NCBI GenBank assembly: GCA_017447305.1
Contig: JAFSNY010000063.1
Coordinates: 1-38,600 of the forward strand
Length of the DNA: 38,600 bases
Reading direction: 5' to 3'
Source of the DNA: Bacilli bacterium
GTDB lineage: Bacteria; Bacillota_I; Bacilli_A; RFN20; CAG-826
The notes beneath the pieces are model-generated. The model made no database searches. It was not told where the DNA came from and saw only the letters and a program-made list of their open reading frames with translations. Shown piece by piece: positions 16,789 through 24,289 of the stretch. The translations under genes were made by a program, and so were the position numbers. How positions within the stretch are numbered: position 1 is the stretch's first letter; each line of letters opens with the position of its first letter.

Positions 16789-18061
16789 ACTTGATTTATC
16801 TCATTCATTAGATAAGGAAGTCTTTAAGGACTATCAAAGCAAAGTTACCATTATTAATCAGATGATTAATGAAAAGACTGGTTTAGGTAACGACTTCTTA
16901 GGTTGGGCAGATTGGCCAATCAACTATGATAAAGAAGAAGTTGAAAGAATGCTTAAAGGCGCGAAATATATCCGCGATAATTACGATATCTTAGTCGTAT
17001 GCGGTATCGGTGGATCATATCTAGGTGCAAGATGCGCATTAGAAGCCCTCAAGGGTTTATATCCTGATGATAAACTTCAAATCATCTTCATGGGCCAAAC
17101 ATTCTCACCAAATTATGTTGCCCAAGTTTTAAATTATTTAAAGGGTAAGAGATTCGCGATTAATGTTATCTCTAAGAGCGGCACCACGACCGAAACAAGT
17201 ATTTCCTTTAGGCTCTTAAAAGATTTACTTGAAAAACAAGTCGGTAAGGAAGAAGCAAGAAAAGCTATCTATGCAACAACTGATAAAGAAAAAGGTGCAT
17301 TAAAAACACTCGCTACCAAGGAAGGATATGAAACATTTACTCTTCCAAGCAATATCGGTGGTAGATTCTCCGTTTTAACCGCGGTTGGATTATTCCCTCT
17401 TGCCTGCGCAAATATTGATATTAAAGCGATGCTTGAAGGCGCAAAAGAAGCACGTGATTTATATATGAATGACCATCTCGATACGAATATTTGTTATCAA
17501 TATGCGATTACAAGAGATTACATGTATCGTCATGGAAAATCTTCCGAAATGTTTGTCACTTATGAACCTTCAATGTCTCAACTTTCCGAATGGTTGAAAC
17601 AATTATTTGGAGAAAGTGAAGGAAAAGAAAGAAAAGCTCTTCTTCCAACTAGTGTGACATTCTCTACAGACCTCCACTCCTTAGGTCAATTCATTCAAGA
17701 TGGCACTCACGTTTTATTTGAAACGATTATTAACGTTGTTAAACCAAACCAAGATATCGTTATTCCTCATGATAATGAAGACTTAGATGGCCTTAATTAT
17801 CTTGAAGGTAAAGGTTTAGCCTTCGTTAACCAAAAGGCTTTTGAAGGAACATTAAAGGCCCACGTCGAAGATGGTGGTGTTCCATGTAATATCATTTATA
17901 TTGATGAGATGAACGAAAAGAATTTAGGTCACCTCTTCTACTTCTTCATGAGAGCTTGTGCGATGAGCGCATATCTCCTTGGAATCAATCCATTTAATCA
18001 ACCAGGTGTTGAAATTTATAAGAGAAATATGTTCCACCTCCTTGGAAAAAAGGGATACTAA
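16781..18061 (+). CDS. pgi: Glucose-6-phosphate isomerase
   Basis: Interconverts glucose-6-phosphate and fructose-6-phosphate in glycolysis. The 426-residue product is the size of short bacterial Pgi. Signatures are GGSYLGARCALEAL, the phosphate-binding ISKSGTTTETSISFR, GGRFSVLTAVGLFPLA, and the C-terminal GVEIYKRNMFHLLG with the catalytic Lys. Start 16781 is supported by AAAGGAAG about nine bases upstream. It is the last gene of the HAD-S1-pgi operon and would carry glucose-6-phosphate derived from the GH94 pathway of the same window into glycolysis. Confidence 0.97.
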   Translation: MIKLDLSHSLDKEVFKDYQSKVTIINQMINEKTGLGNDFLGWADWPINYDKEEVERMLKGAKYIRDNYDILVVCGIGGSYLGARCALEALKGLYPDDKLQIIFMGQTFSPNYVAQVLNYLKGKRFAINVISKSGTTTETSISFRLLKDLLEKQVGKEEARKAIYATTDKEKGALKTLATKEGYETFTLPSNIGGRFSVLTAVGLFPLACANIDIKAMLEGAKEARDLYMNDHLDTNICYQYAITRDYMYRHGKSSEMFVTYEPSMSQLSEWLKQLFGESEGKERKALLPTSVTFSTDLHSLGQFIQDGTHVLFETIINVVKPNQDIVIPHDNEDLDGLNYLEGKGLAFVNQKAFEGTLKAHVEDGGVPCNIIYIDEMNEKNLGHLFYFFMRACAMSAYLLGINPFNQPGVEIYKRNMFHLLGKKGY

Positions 18062-18083
18062 ACTTCTAGTTTAAAGAAAAAAA

Positions 18084-18111
18084 TGTCGCCCATGAAAAAG
18101 GCGATTTTTTT
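18084..18111 (+). terminator. Terminator of the pgi operon
   Basis: GTCGCC / GGCGAT stem with a nine-base loop followed by a run of T. Confidence 0.8.
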
Positions 18112-18113
18112 CG

Positions 18114-18142
18114 TTGACTTGCTTATATCATAATGATATATT
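18114..18142 (+). promoter_or_regulatory. Promoter for the five-tRNA array
   Basis: TTGACT and TATATT with a 17-base spacer, ending 28 bases before the first tRNA. This is one of the strongest promoter-like sequences in the window. Confidence 0.8.
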
Positions 18143-18170
18143 TAATTAGCGCATATTGAGACCCTAAGTC

Positions 18171-18246
18171 GGATGCTTAGCTCAGCTGGGAGAGCATCGC
18201 CTTTACACGGCGGAGGTCGTGGGTTCGAGTCCCTCAGCATCCACCA
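18171..18246 (+). tRNA. tRNA-Val (TAC)
   Basis: 76 bases. Acceptor GGATGCT pairs with AGCATCC; the anticodon loop TTTACAC gives TAC; the CCA end is encoded. First of five tRNAs in one transcript. Confidence 0.96.
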
Positions 18247-18266
18247 TATGCGTAATATACCCTTGT

Positions 18267-18351
18267 GGGAGGGTAGCGAAGTGGCTAAACGCGGCAGACT
18301 GTAAATCTGTTACCTCCGGTTTCGGCAGTTCGAATCTGCCCCCTCCCACCA
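18267..18351 (+). tRNA. tRNA-Tyr (GTA)
   Basis: 85 bases, class II with a long variable arm. Acceptor GGGAGGG pairs with CCCTCCC; loop CTGTAAA gives GTA; CCA encoded. Confidence 0.96.
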
Positions 18352-18364
18352 CTCCTTTCGAGAA

Positions 18365-18440
18365 TGGGGTGTAGCCAAGCGGTAAGGCAACAGACTTTGA
18401 CTCTGTCATCTCGCTGGTTCGATCCCAGCCACCCCAGCCA
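18365..18440 (+). tRNA. tRNA-Gln (TTG)
   Basis: 76 bases. Acceptor TGGGGTG pairs with CACCCCA; loop CTTTGAC gives TTG; discriminator G; CCA encoded. It closely resembles the tRNA-Gln(CTG) at 20197. Confidence 0.96.
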
Positions 18441-18447
18441 CTCATTT

Positions 18448-18523
18448 CACTCTCTAGCTCAGTCGGTAGAGCACTTGACTTTTAATCAAGGGGTCTGGAG
18501 TTCGAATCTCCAGAGAGTGACCA
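18448..18523 (+). tRNA. tRNA-Lys (TTT)
   Basis: 76 bases. Acceptor CACTCTC pairs with GAGAGTG; loop CTTTTAA gives TTT; CCA encoded. Confidence 0.96.
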
Positions 18524-18529
18524 TCCAAT

Positions 18530-18617
18530 GCCCAGGTGGCGAAATAGGTAGACGCACAGGACTTAAAATCCTGCGGATTAACACTCCGTACCGGTTCGAT
18601 TCCGGTCCCGGGCACCA
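18530..18617 (+). tRNA. tRNA-Leu (TAA)
   Basis: 88 bases, class II. Loop CTTAAAA gives TAA; CCA encoded. The acceptor GCCCAGG against CCCGGGC leaves one A-C mismatch at the fifth pair. Confidence 0.95.
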
Positions 18618-18630
18618 GCTAAAATGAAAT

Positions 18631-18673
18631 GCTCCTTAATTCAAGTCTAATTGACACGATAAAGGAGCTTTTT
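18631..18673 (+). terminator. Terminator of the tRNA array
   Basis: GCTCCTT / AAGGAGC stem with a 24-base loop, followed by T5. A TTGACA in the loop and TATTAT in the T tract (16 apart) also resemble a promoter. Confidence 0.75.
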
Positions 18674-18687
18674 ATTATATTTTTTCA

Positions 18688-18716
18688 TTGATTACTACCT
18701 ACTCTTTTTTTATAAT
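18688..18716 (+). promoter_or_regulatory. Promoter for the AAA-type ATPase gene
   Basis: TTGATT and a perfect TATAAT separated by 17 bases. Transcription would begin within the first copy of the adjacent direct repeat. Confidence 0.7.
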
Positions 18717-18766
18717 AAATCTAACAAACCTAACAAAAAACTAAATCTAACAAACCTAACAAAAAA
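18717..18766 (+). repeat. Tandem direct repeat in the leader of the ATPase gene
   Basis: A 24-base unit occurs twice at a 26-base period. Each copy holds two CTAACAAA motifs nine bases apart, giving four in all. The tract contains no G on the plus strand and runs straight into the Shine-Dalgarno sequence TGGAGG. It is placed where an operator or an RNA-binding site would act. Confidence 0.85.
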
Positions 18767-18776
18767 TGGAGGTATT

Positions 18777-19802
18777 ATGAACAACGTATTCACAGTGACC
18801 TTTGGTCAATTGCCGTCTAGTTATATTAATAGAGAGCATGTCTCTGAAAAAATATGTGGTGATTTTTGTCTTGATTTCCCTTTGTCACATATTTATATCA
18901 TTAGCGGTGTAAGAGGATCTGGCAAAACAGTTTTACTGACAAATGTTTCTAAAACAATAGAAAAAAAGAAAGATTGGTTAGTTGTTGATGTCAATCCAAA
19001 CAGAGAAATACTAGAGCAAATTGCATCTGGAATATACGAAAATGCTCATGTTAAACACTTGTTTATTTCAAAATCATTCTCATTTTCCTTCCATGGTATA
19101 GGTTTTTCAATTGAAGGCGACACACCTGTTTCAAATGTAAAAACTATCTTGGAAAAAATGTTGAATGTATTAAAAAAACACAACCAAAAATTGTTGATAA
19201 CAGTCGATGAGGCGTCTAACAACACACATATGCGCTCATTCGCTCACGACTTCCAAAGTCTTTTAAGAAATGACTATCCAGTATTCACGTTAATGACTGG
19301 GTTATATGAAAACGTTAATTCTTTACAAAATAATAAAAACCTAACATTTCTTTATCGCGCTCCTAAAATTGATTTGGGTCCATTAGATAAAAAACTAATT
19401 GAAAAAGAGTACTCCTCAGTTTTCAATGAAGAAAAAGAAGAAACAATTAGTGTTTTAGCAGAATTAACAAAGGGTTATGCATTTGCCTATCAGGTTGTCG
19501 GCTATTTGTTTTCTAAATATAAAAAAATCGATAAAATTTATGACGAACTAGATCAGTACTTATCAATTTATGTTTATGATAAGATTTGGTCCAGATTACC
19601 AGTTAATGAAAAAATCTATTTGAAATGTTTCCAAACAGATTTAACCTCAACCGAGAATATTATTTCAAGAGTGCCATACGATGAGAAGTCTTGCTCTGTT
19701 TACCGAGATAGGCTAATTAAACGTGGTCTCATAGCTGCAAACGCATATGGTATTGTTTCTTTGACGCTTCCTAGATTCGAAATTTTTATTAGTAAACAGT
19801 AA
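18777..19802 (+). CDS. AAA-type P-loop ATPase of unknown role
   Basis: A 341-residue protein. The Walker A motif is GVRGSGKT at residues 44-51 and Walker B is LLITVDEAS at about 139-147; a sensor-like TLMTGLYEN follows, and the C-terminal third looks like a winged-helix (residues about 255-341), as in Orc/Cdc6-like or STAND-related archaeal-type ATPases common in mobile or defence contexts. No partner gene is adjacent. GGAGG lies only four bases before the ATG. It sits alone between a tRNA array and a NifU gene, with its own promoter, leader repeats and terminator, and is more AT-rich than its neighbours, all of which suggests acquisition. Function not assignable. Confidence 0.8.
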   Translation: MNNVFTVTFGQLPSSYINREHVSEKICGDFCLDFPLSHIYIISGVRGSGKTVLLTNVSKTIEKKKDWLVVDVNPNREILEQIASGIYENAHVKHLFISKSFSFSFHGIGFSIEGDTPVSNVKTILEKMLNVLKKHNQKLLITVDEASNNTHMRSFAHDFQSLLRNDYPVFTLMTGLYENVNSLQNNKNLTFLYRAPKIDLGPLDKKLIEKEYSSVFNEEKEETISVLAELTKGYAFAYQVVGYLFSKYKKIDKIYDELDQYLSIYVYDKIWSRLPVNEKIYLKCFQTDLTSTENIISRVPYDEKSCSVYRDRLIKRGLIAANAYGIVSLTLPRFEIFISKQ

Positions 19803-19866
19803 TTAGTTTTTTATAGAAAACAACATTTATTTCGCATCACAACACACATCCAACTCTATAATAACG

Positions 19867-19890
19867 ATACCGATTCATCGGTATTTTTAT
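19867..19890 (+). terminator. Terminator after the ATPase gene
   Basis: ATACCGA / TCGGTAT stem with loop TTCA and a T-rich tail. Confidence 0.88.
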
Positions 19891-19913
19891 TTTTTCTTTT
19901 TAAGCATATTGTT

Positions 19914-19942
19914 TTAACATTTGTTTATTAATGTGCTAATAT
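19914..19942 (+). promoter_or_regulatory. Promoter for the NifU-like gene and tRNA-Gln
   Basis: TTAACA (five of six) and TAATAT are 17 bases apart, with TG one base before the -10. Confidence 0.7.
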
Positions 19943-19958
19943 TTTCTAGGTGAATAAA

Positions 19959-20186
19959 ATGACTGAAACAGAAAAACAAATCATTGCGACATTAGATAAG
20001 ATTAGACACTTCCTTCAAAGAGATGGAGGAGATGTTCAATTTGTTAAATTTGAAGATGGCATTGTTTATGTTACCTTACATGGAGCGTGCCAAGACTGTA
20101 TGTTAGCAAGCGATGAAATCAAAGGATTCGTCGAAGTTATCTTACAAGAGGAAGTTCCAGGAGTTATTGATATAAGATTAGTTTAA
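19959..20186 (+). CDS. NifU C-terminal-domain iron-sulfur protein
   Basis: A 75-residue stand-alone NifU C-terminal domain, the type that carries or transfers iron-sulfur clusters. The signature GGDVQFVKFEDGIVYVTLHG is followed by CQDC (Cys44 and Cys47), the cluster ligands. Length is normal for the short Nfu form of Bacillota. Start 19959 is preferred: AGGTGA lies seven bases upstream, although a GTG at 19950 is in frame. The gene is followed 10 bases later by tRNA-Gln, likely on the same transcript. Confidence 0.93.
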   Translation: MTETEKQIIATLDKIRHFLQRDGGDVQFVKFEDGIVYVTLHGACQDCMLASDEIKGFVEVILQEEVPGVIDIRLV

Positions 20187-20196
20187 TCCTAGACAC

Positions 20197-20271
20197 TGGG
20201 GTGTAGCCAAGCGGTAAGGCAGCGGACTCTGAATTCGCCACTCACTGGTTCGATCCCAGTCACCCCAGCCA
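20197..20271 (+). tRNA. tRNA-Gln (CTG)
   Basis: 75 bases. Acceptor TGGGGTG pairs with CACCCCA; the loop CTCTGAA gives CTG; discriminator G and CCA encoded. The variable loop has four bases, one fewer than the TTG isoacceptor at 18365. The anticodon stem contains a G-T pair. Confidence 0.9.
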
Positions 20272-20288
20272 AAACTTTATCGAATATT

Positions 20289-20320
20289 AAAAAGCAGATT
20301 CACGAGGAACCTGCTTTTTT
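20289..20320. terminator. Bidirectional terminator between tRNA-Gln and the glycan locus
   Basis: AAAAAGCAG / CTGCTTTTTT with a 13-base loop; A and T runs on both sides allow use by both converging transcripts. Confidence 0.85.
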
Positions 20321-20339
20321 GTTAATTATGTTTGTTTAA

Positions 20340-22781
20340 TTAATTTGCTGGAGTGAGAGTAATATGGCTATTTCCACTTGATTCAATATAGAAATTAACG
20401 ATATATTCTCCTGCTGATTCGACTACAAAGTTGTCTCCATTTGCATCGCCATACCAAGCATTAATACTTGAGACGACTTTGATTTGACATGCTTCTGTGA
20501 ATGTATAAACGATAGTGTAGTGATTGCTATCTTCTGAATCAACGGTCATAAGGCAATTTTCATCATTTGTTGTCCAGCCATTGAATGAACCAGTGAGATA
20601 ATATGTAACTTCAACTGGATCAAGATTGTCGGTTTTTTCTAAAACGATAACATCGGCTTCGTTTAATGCATCAAGATGTAAATGAACTGTGTAAACACCA
20701 GGTTCAGCGGCAACTTCATTATTGCCCATTCCATCTGGATACCAAGTGTTTTCACTAGACATGCACTTTAATTCTTGTCCGGCTTGTAATTCAAGGCCTG
20801 CGAATGTGTAGTGATTGGCATCTTCTGAATCAACAGTCATGGCGTAGTTAGAGTCTAATTGGCCCCAGCTGTTGAATGAACCAACAACATAATAAGTAAG
20901 GGATGGTGTATCTTCTACGACAGTGAACCAAACCCAACGAACAACAGCGTTATAATTGTCGTCTTCGGTGACATGGACGTGATATGCATAAGTTCCGCCG
21001 GCAACCATATCTGCTTTGGCAACTTTTGCTTCAGTGTCATTGTTCATGTAGAATTCTTCGACTGTTGCGTCATTAACATCAATTTCATAGTTGAAATCTG
21101 GAATGCTAGAGACTTCAAAGCTTCCTGCTCCACCATTTGCTGTGTTGGTTTCTTCACCATATTTAATGGTGATGACTGGGGTAACTTTTTCACCAGAAAT
21201 GACAGTAAACCAAACCCAACGGACGACTGCGTTATATTTGGCATCTTCAGTAACGATGACACGGTAAGCATAAGTTCCACCAGCAACCATATTTGCTTTT
21301 TCAACTTGTGCATCAGTGTCATTGTTCACATAGTATGCTTCGACTGTTGCATCGTTGACATCGATTTCATAGGTGAAATCTGGGATAGCGTTATCTTTAA
21401 AGCTTCCTGCTCCACCATTTTCGGTATTATTGACTTCACCATACTTGATAGTGATAACAGGGGTAGTTTTTTCTACTGGTGTAGCTTCGGTAACTGTGAA
21501 CCAAACCCAACGAACAACAGCGTTATAATTGTCGTCTTCGGTGACATGGACGTGATATGCATAAGTTCCGCCGGCAACCATATCTGCTTTGGCAACTTTT
21601 GCTTCAGTGTCATTGTTCACATAGTATGCTTCGACTGTTGCATCGTTGACATCGATTTCATAGGTGAAATCTGGGATAGCGTCGGCTGGGAAAGATCCTA
21701 TTCCAGTGTTTGTTGTGTTAACTTCTTCACCATACTTAATGGTGATGACTGGGTCGGTTTTCGCACTAGAAATGACATTGAACCAAACCCAACGGGCAAC
21801 TGCGTTATAATCATCATCTTCTAATACGTTGACATGGTAGGAATAGGTGTATCCAGCTTCCATTTCATCTTTATCAACTCGACCATAATCATCGAATTCT
21901 TTTTGATAGAATTCTTCGACTGTTGCATCGTTGACATCAATTTCATAGGTGAAATCTGGGATAGCGTTATCTTTAAAGCTTCCTACTCCACCATTTGCTG
22001 TGTTGGTTTCTTCACCATATTTAATGGTGATGACTGGGGTAACTTTTTCACCAGAAATAACTGTGAACCAAACCCAACGGACTACTTGATTATATTTAGC
22101 GTCTTCAGTAACGATGACACGGTAAGCATAAGTGCCACCAGCAACCATTTCTGCTTTTTCAATTTCGGTTTCTGTAGAATTATCGACATAGCAAGCTTCA
22201 ACTGTTGCGTCATCGACGTCGATTTCATAAGTGAAATCTGGGATAGCATTATCTGCGAATGATCCAGCGCCACCATTTTCTGTATTGACTACATGAAGAT
22301 ACTTAATGGTTACAACTGGTGTAATTTTTGCTGGAAGAGATTCTTCGGATTCTGCTGGTTCAGATTCAGGTGGTAATTCTTCACTACTTGGTTCTGATTC
22401 AGGTGGTAATACTTCAGAGCCTGGTTCTGATTCTTCAGTAGGAACACTTTCTTCTGCAGGTTCTGATTCTGCTGGAACTGATTCTTCAGCAGGTTCTGAT
22501 TCTGCTGGGGTAGATTCTGCTGGAACTGATTCTTCAGCAGGTTCACTTTCGGCTGGTTCGCTTTCTTCAGGAACGGATGTCTCTGAAGGGATAACTGATT
22601 CTTCTTCGGATTCAACTGGTTCTTCTGAAGATTCAATTACTGGAGTGCTTTCGCTCACTTGTGATGTTTCGCTGATAGATGATTCTTCACTCTTGTTACT
22701 ATCTCCGCCTTTTTTACGGACGGAACAAGCAGTGAGCATCATGGCAGCAGATAACAATAATATCAATGGTTTTTTGCTCAT
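20340..22781 (-). CDS. Repeat-rich surface lipoprotein with GSFNGW carbohydrate-binding-like domains
   Basis: An 813-residue lipoprotein (lipobox LTAC). After the lipidated Cys comes a disordered Ser/Glu/Pro linker (to about residue 147), then five near-identical repeats of about 95 residues (148-618), each running from TPVITIKYGE through IPDFTYEIDVNDATVE to VVRWVWFTV. The C-terminus has two related domains (622-813) starting YYVVGSFNSW and YYLTGSFNGW, resembling starch/glycogen-binding CBM folds. I infer a stalk displaying glycan-binding tips. The repeat itself I do not recognise. ATG at 22781 is preferred over a TTG at 22787. It is last in the ABC operon, its Shine-Dalgarno lying inside the ATPase gene end. 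Confidence 0.8.
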   Translation of the reverse strand: MSKKPLILLLSAAMMLTACSVRKKGGDSNKSEESSISETSQVSESTPVIESSEEPVESEEESVIPSETSVPEESEPAESEPAEESVPAESTPAESEPAEESVPAESEPAEESVPTEESEPGSEVLPPESEPSSEELPPESEPAESEESLPAKITPVVTIKYLHVVNTENGGAGSFADNAIPDFTYEIDVDDATVEACYVDNSTETEIEKAEMVAGGTYAYRVIVTEDAKYNQVVRWVWFTVISGEKVTPVITIKYGEETNTANGGVGSFKDNAIPDFTYEIDVNDATVEEFYQKEFDDYGRVDKDEMEAGYTYSYHVNVLEDDDYNAVARWVWFNVISSAKTDPVITIKYGEEVNTTNTGIGSFPADAIPDFTYEIDVNDATVEAYYVNNDTEAKVAKADMVAGGTYAYHVHVTEDDNYNAVVRWVWFTVTEATPVEKTTPVITIKYGEVNNTENGGAGSFKDNAIPDFTYEIDVNDATVEAYYVNNDTDAQVEKANMVAGGTYAYRVIVTEDAKYNAVVRWVWFTVISGEKVTPVITIKYGEETNTANGGAGSFEVSSIPDFNYEIDVNDATVEEFYMNNDTEAKVAKADMVAGGTYAYHVHVTEDDNYNAVVRWVWFTVVEDTPSLTYYVVGSFNSWGQLDSNYAMTVDSEDANHYTFAGLELQAGQELKCMSSENTWYPDGMGNNEVAAEPGVYTVHLHLDALNEADVIVLEKTDNLDPVEVTYYLTGSFNGWTTNDENCLMTVDSEDSNHYTIVYTFTEACQIKVVSSINAWYGDANGDNFVVESAGEYIVNFYIESSGNSHITLTPAN
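20920..22335 (-). repeat. Five tandem about 285-base coding repeats
   Basis: The marker AACCAAACCCAACG recurs at 20926, 21208, 21499, 21781 and 22066, giving periods of 282, 291, 282 and 285 bases. Long stretches are identical between copies, for example around 20926-21020 and 21499-21610, pointing to recent duplication or gene conversion. Confidence 0.95.
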
Positions 22782-22787
22782 AAGCAA

Positions 22788-24275
22788 CTAATCCTCCTTT
22801 TTTAGAATTGACTTTTCACCATTAAAATCTTCAAATAAATGAATTTTAATATTGTTAAACTTTAGATATATTATATCTCCTTTCTGATAATTTAATCTAT
22901 CTTGAACTTTGATAACAAAGCTTGTGCTTGATTCATGGATTGTATCATTATCCTTAAAAAAGTCTGTATATATCAGTGTTTCGCTTCCTAAAGTCTCACA
23001 TAATTTCACGTATACAGGAATACCTTTTTTATCTTCTGAAAGAGTAACATCTTCGCTTCTGATTCCGAAAATTATTTGTTTTTCTTCTTCACTTAGATAT
23101 TCTTCATCAACCTTTCTTATTTCCTTAAGAGGGACTTTGTAGTCATTATCGTTAGGGAGTTTAAGCAAGAGGTGATCTTTTTCTTTTTTCATCATAATTT
23201 CTAAGAAATTCATTTGTGGAGTTCCTAAAAATCCTGCGACAAAGCGGTTAGCAGGGTAGTCGTAAAGGTTAGTTGGAGTATCGATTTGTTGGACCACTCC
23301 ACCTCTCATGACGACGATTCTTGTTCCCATTGTCATCGCTTCAACTTGGTCGTGAGTAACGTAGATGAATGGGACATCGAGTTTATTATAAAGATTAGTT
23401 ATTTCCACACGCATCTGAGCGCGTAGTTTAGCGTCCAGATTGGATAATGGTTCATCGAGAAGGAAGATTTTTGGAGTTCTAACAATCGCACGACCTAGGG
23501 CCACTCTTTGACGTTGGCCACCACTCATGGCTTTCGGGCGACGGTTAAGTAATTCTTCGATATCGAGAATCTTCGCAGCGTCTTTCACTCTTTTATCAAT
23601 TTCTTCCTTTGGAAGATGTTTATCTACGAACAAAGGAACCTCGGTTATAGAGTAATAGTCATAGTCCTTTTTAATCTCTTCAATGCGTTGATTATAAGTA
23701 TCAAGATTCTTTTGATCGAAACGATTCTCAAGTTTTTCTAATTTGAGTTTTTTCTTTTCTAACTCTTTTTCATCACTTGTTTGTTCAATTTCAAGTTTTA
23801 AAGCTTCAATTTGCTCTTTGAGTTTATTAAGTCGAATGATGGCTTTAATGGTTTTTCTTTCTTCTTGTTTAATCGCTCTTAAAAGCTTCTTATCAATTCC
23901 CATCTTTGGTGTTCCATCAGGATTTAACAAAGGTGTAGGTACCTTGATATTTTTTAAACCAAAGGACATATTTTCATATGCGGTCATATGTGGGTATAGG
24001 GCGTAATTTTGGAAAACCATCGCGATATTACGGTATTTAGGTTCAACGCGATTCATTAATTCATCATCGATATAAATATTACCTTTAGAGATATCTTCAA
24101 GTCCGGCAATCATCCTTAGTGTTGTAGATTTACCACATCCAGAAGGTCCGACAAAGACGACGAATTCTTTGTCCTTTATTTCAAGAGAAAAATCGGAGAC
24201 AGCGAGAACATCGGGATTCTTTTTATTTTTTCCCGGATAGATTTTACTTACTGATTCAAGTTTAAGTTTGGACAT
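22788..24275 (-). CDS. ugpC: Sugar ABC transporter ATPase (MalK/UgpC/MsmX family) with coiled-coil insertion
   Basis: The energy-coupling ATPase of the carbohydrate importer. Walker A is GPSGCGKST (residues 43-51), the Q-loop [10 protein letters not shown] follows, the signature MSGGQ starts at residue 250, Walker B is [13 protein letters not shown] and the switch His is in [10 protein letters not shown]; a C-terminal MalK-type regulatory domain covers about 355-495. The helical domain carries about 115 extra residues (about 112-226), Lys/Glu-rich with heptad-like Leu spacing, between YENMSFGLK and [16 protein letters not shown]. Mollicutes UgpC proteins are known for similar expansions. The gene sits in the operon, 14 bases after the ROK gene. 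Confidence 0.95.
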   Translation of the reverse strand: MSKLKLESVSKIYPGKNKKNPDVLAVSDFSLEIKDKEFVVFVGPSGCGKSTTLRMIAGLEDISKGNIYIDDELMNRVEPKYRNIAMVFQNYALYPHMTAYENMSFGLKNIKVPTPLLNPDGTPKMGIDKKLLRAIKQEERKTIKAIIRLNKLKEQIEALKLEIEQTSDEKELEKKKLKLEKLENRFDQKNLDTYNQRIEEIKKDYDYYSITEVPLFVDKHLPKEEIDKRVKDAAKILDIEELLNRRPKAMSGGQRQRVALGRAIVRTPKIFLLDEPLSNLDAKLRAQMRVEITNLYNKLDVPFIYVTHDQVEAMTMGTRIVVMRGGVVQQIDTPTNLYDYPANRFVAGFLGTPQMNFLEIMMKKEKDHLLLKLPNDNDYKVPLKEIRKVDEEYLSEEEKQIIFGIRSEDVTLSEDKKGIPVYVKLCETLGSETLIYTDFFKDNDTIHESSTSFVIKVQDRLNYQKGDIIYLKFNNIKIHLFEDFNGEKSILKKED

Positions 24276-24289
24276 AAATAATCTCTCCT

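Noticed and set aside
18203-18627. Open frames over the tRNA array on both strands
   Set aside because: They are translations of tRNA genes and are not real proteins.
20973-21824. Long open frame antisense to the repeat lipoprotein (283 codons), and similar frames at 21834-22791
   Set aside because: It mirrors the five internal repeats on the opposite strand, is rich in Cys/Phe/Ile of low plausibility, and has no ribosome site. It is a shadow of the repeat sequence.
20920-22335. CRISPR-like array
   Set aside because: The repeats are about 285 bases long, in frame and code for protein; there are no short repeats with unique spacers.
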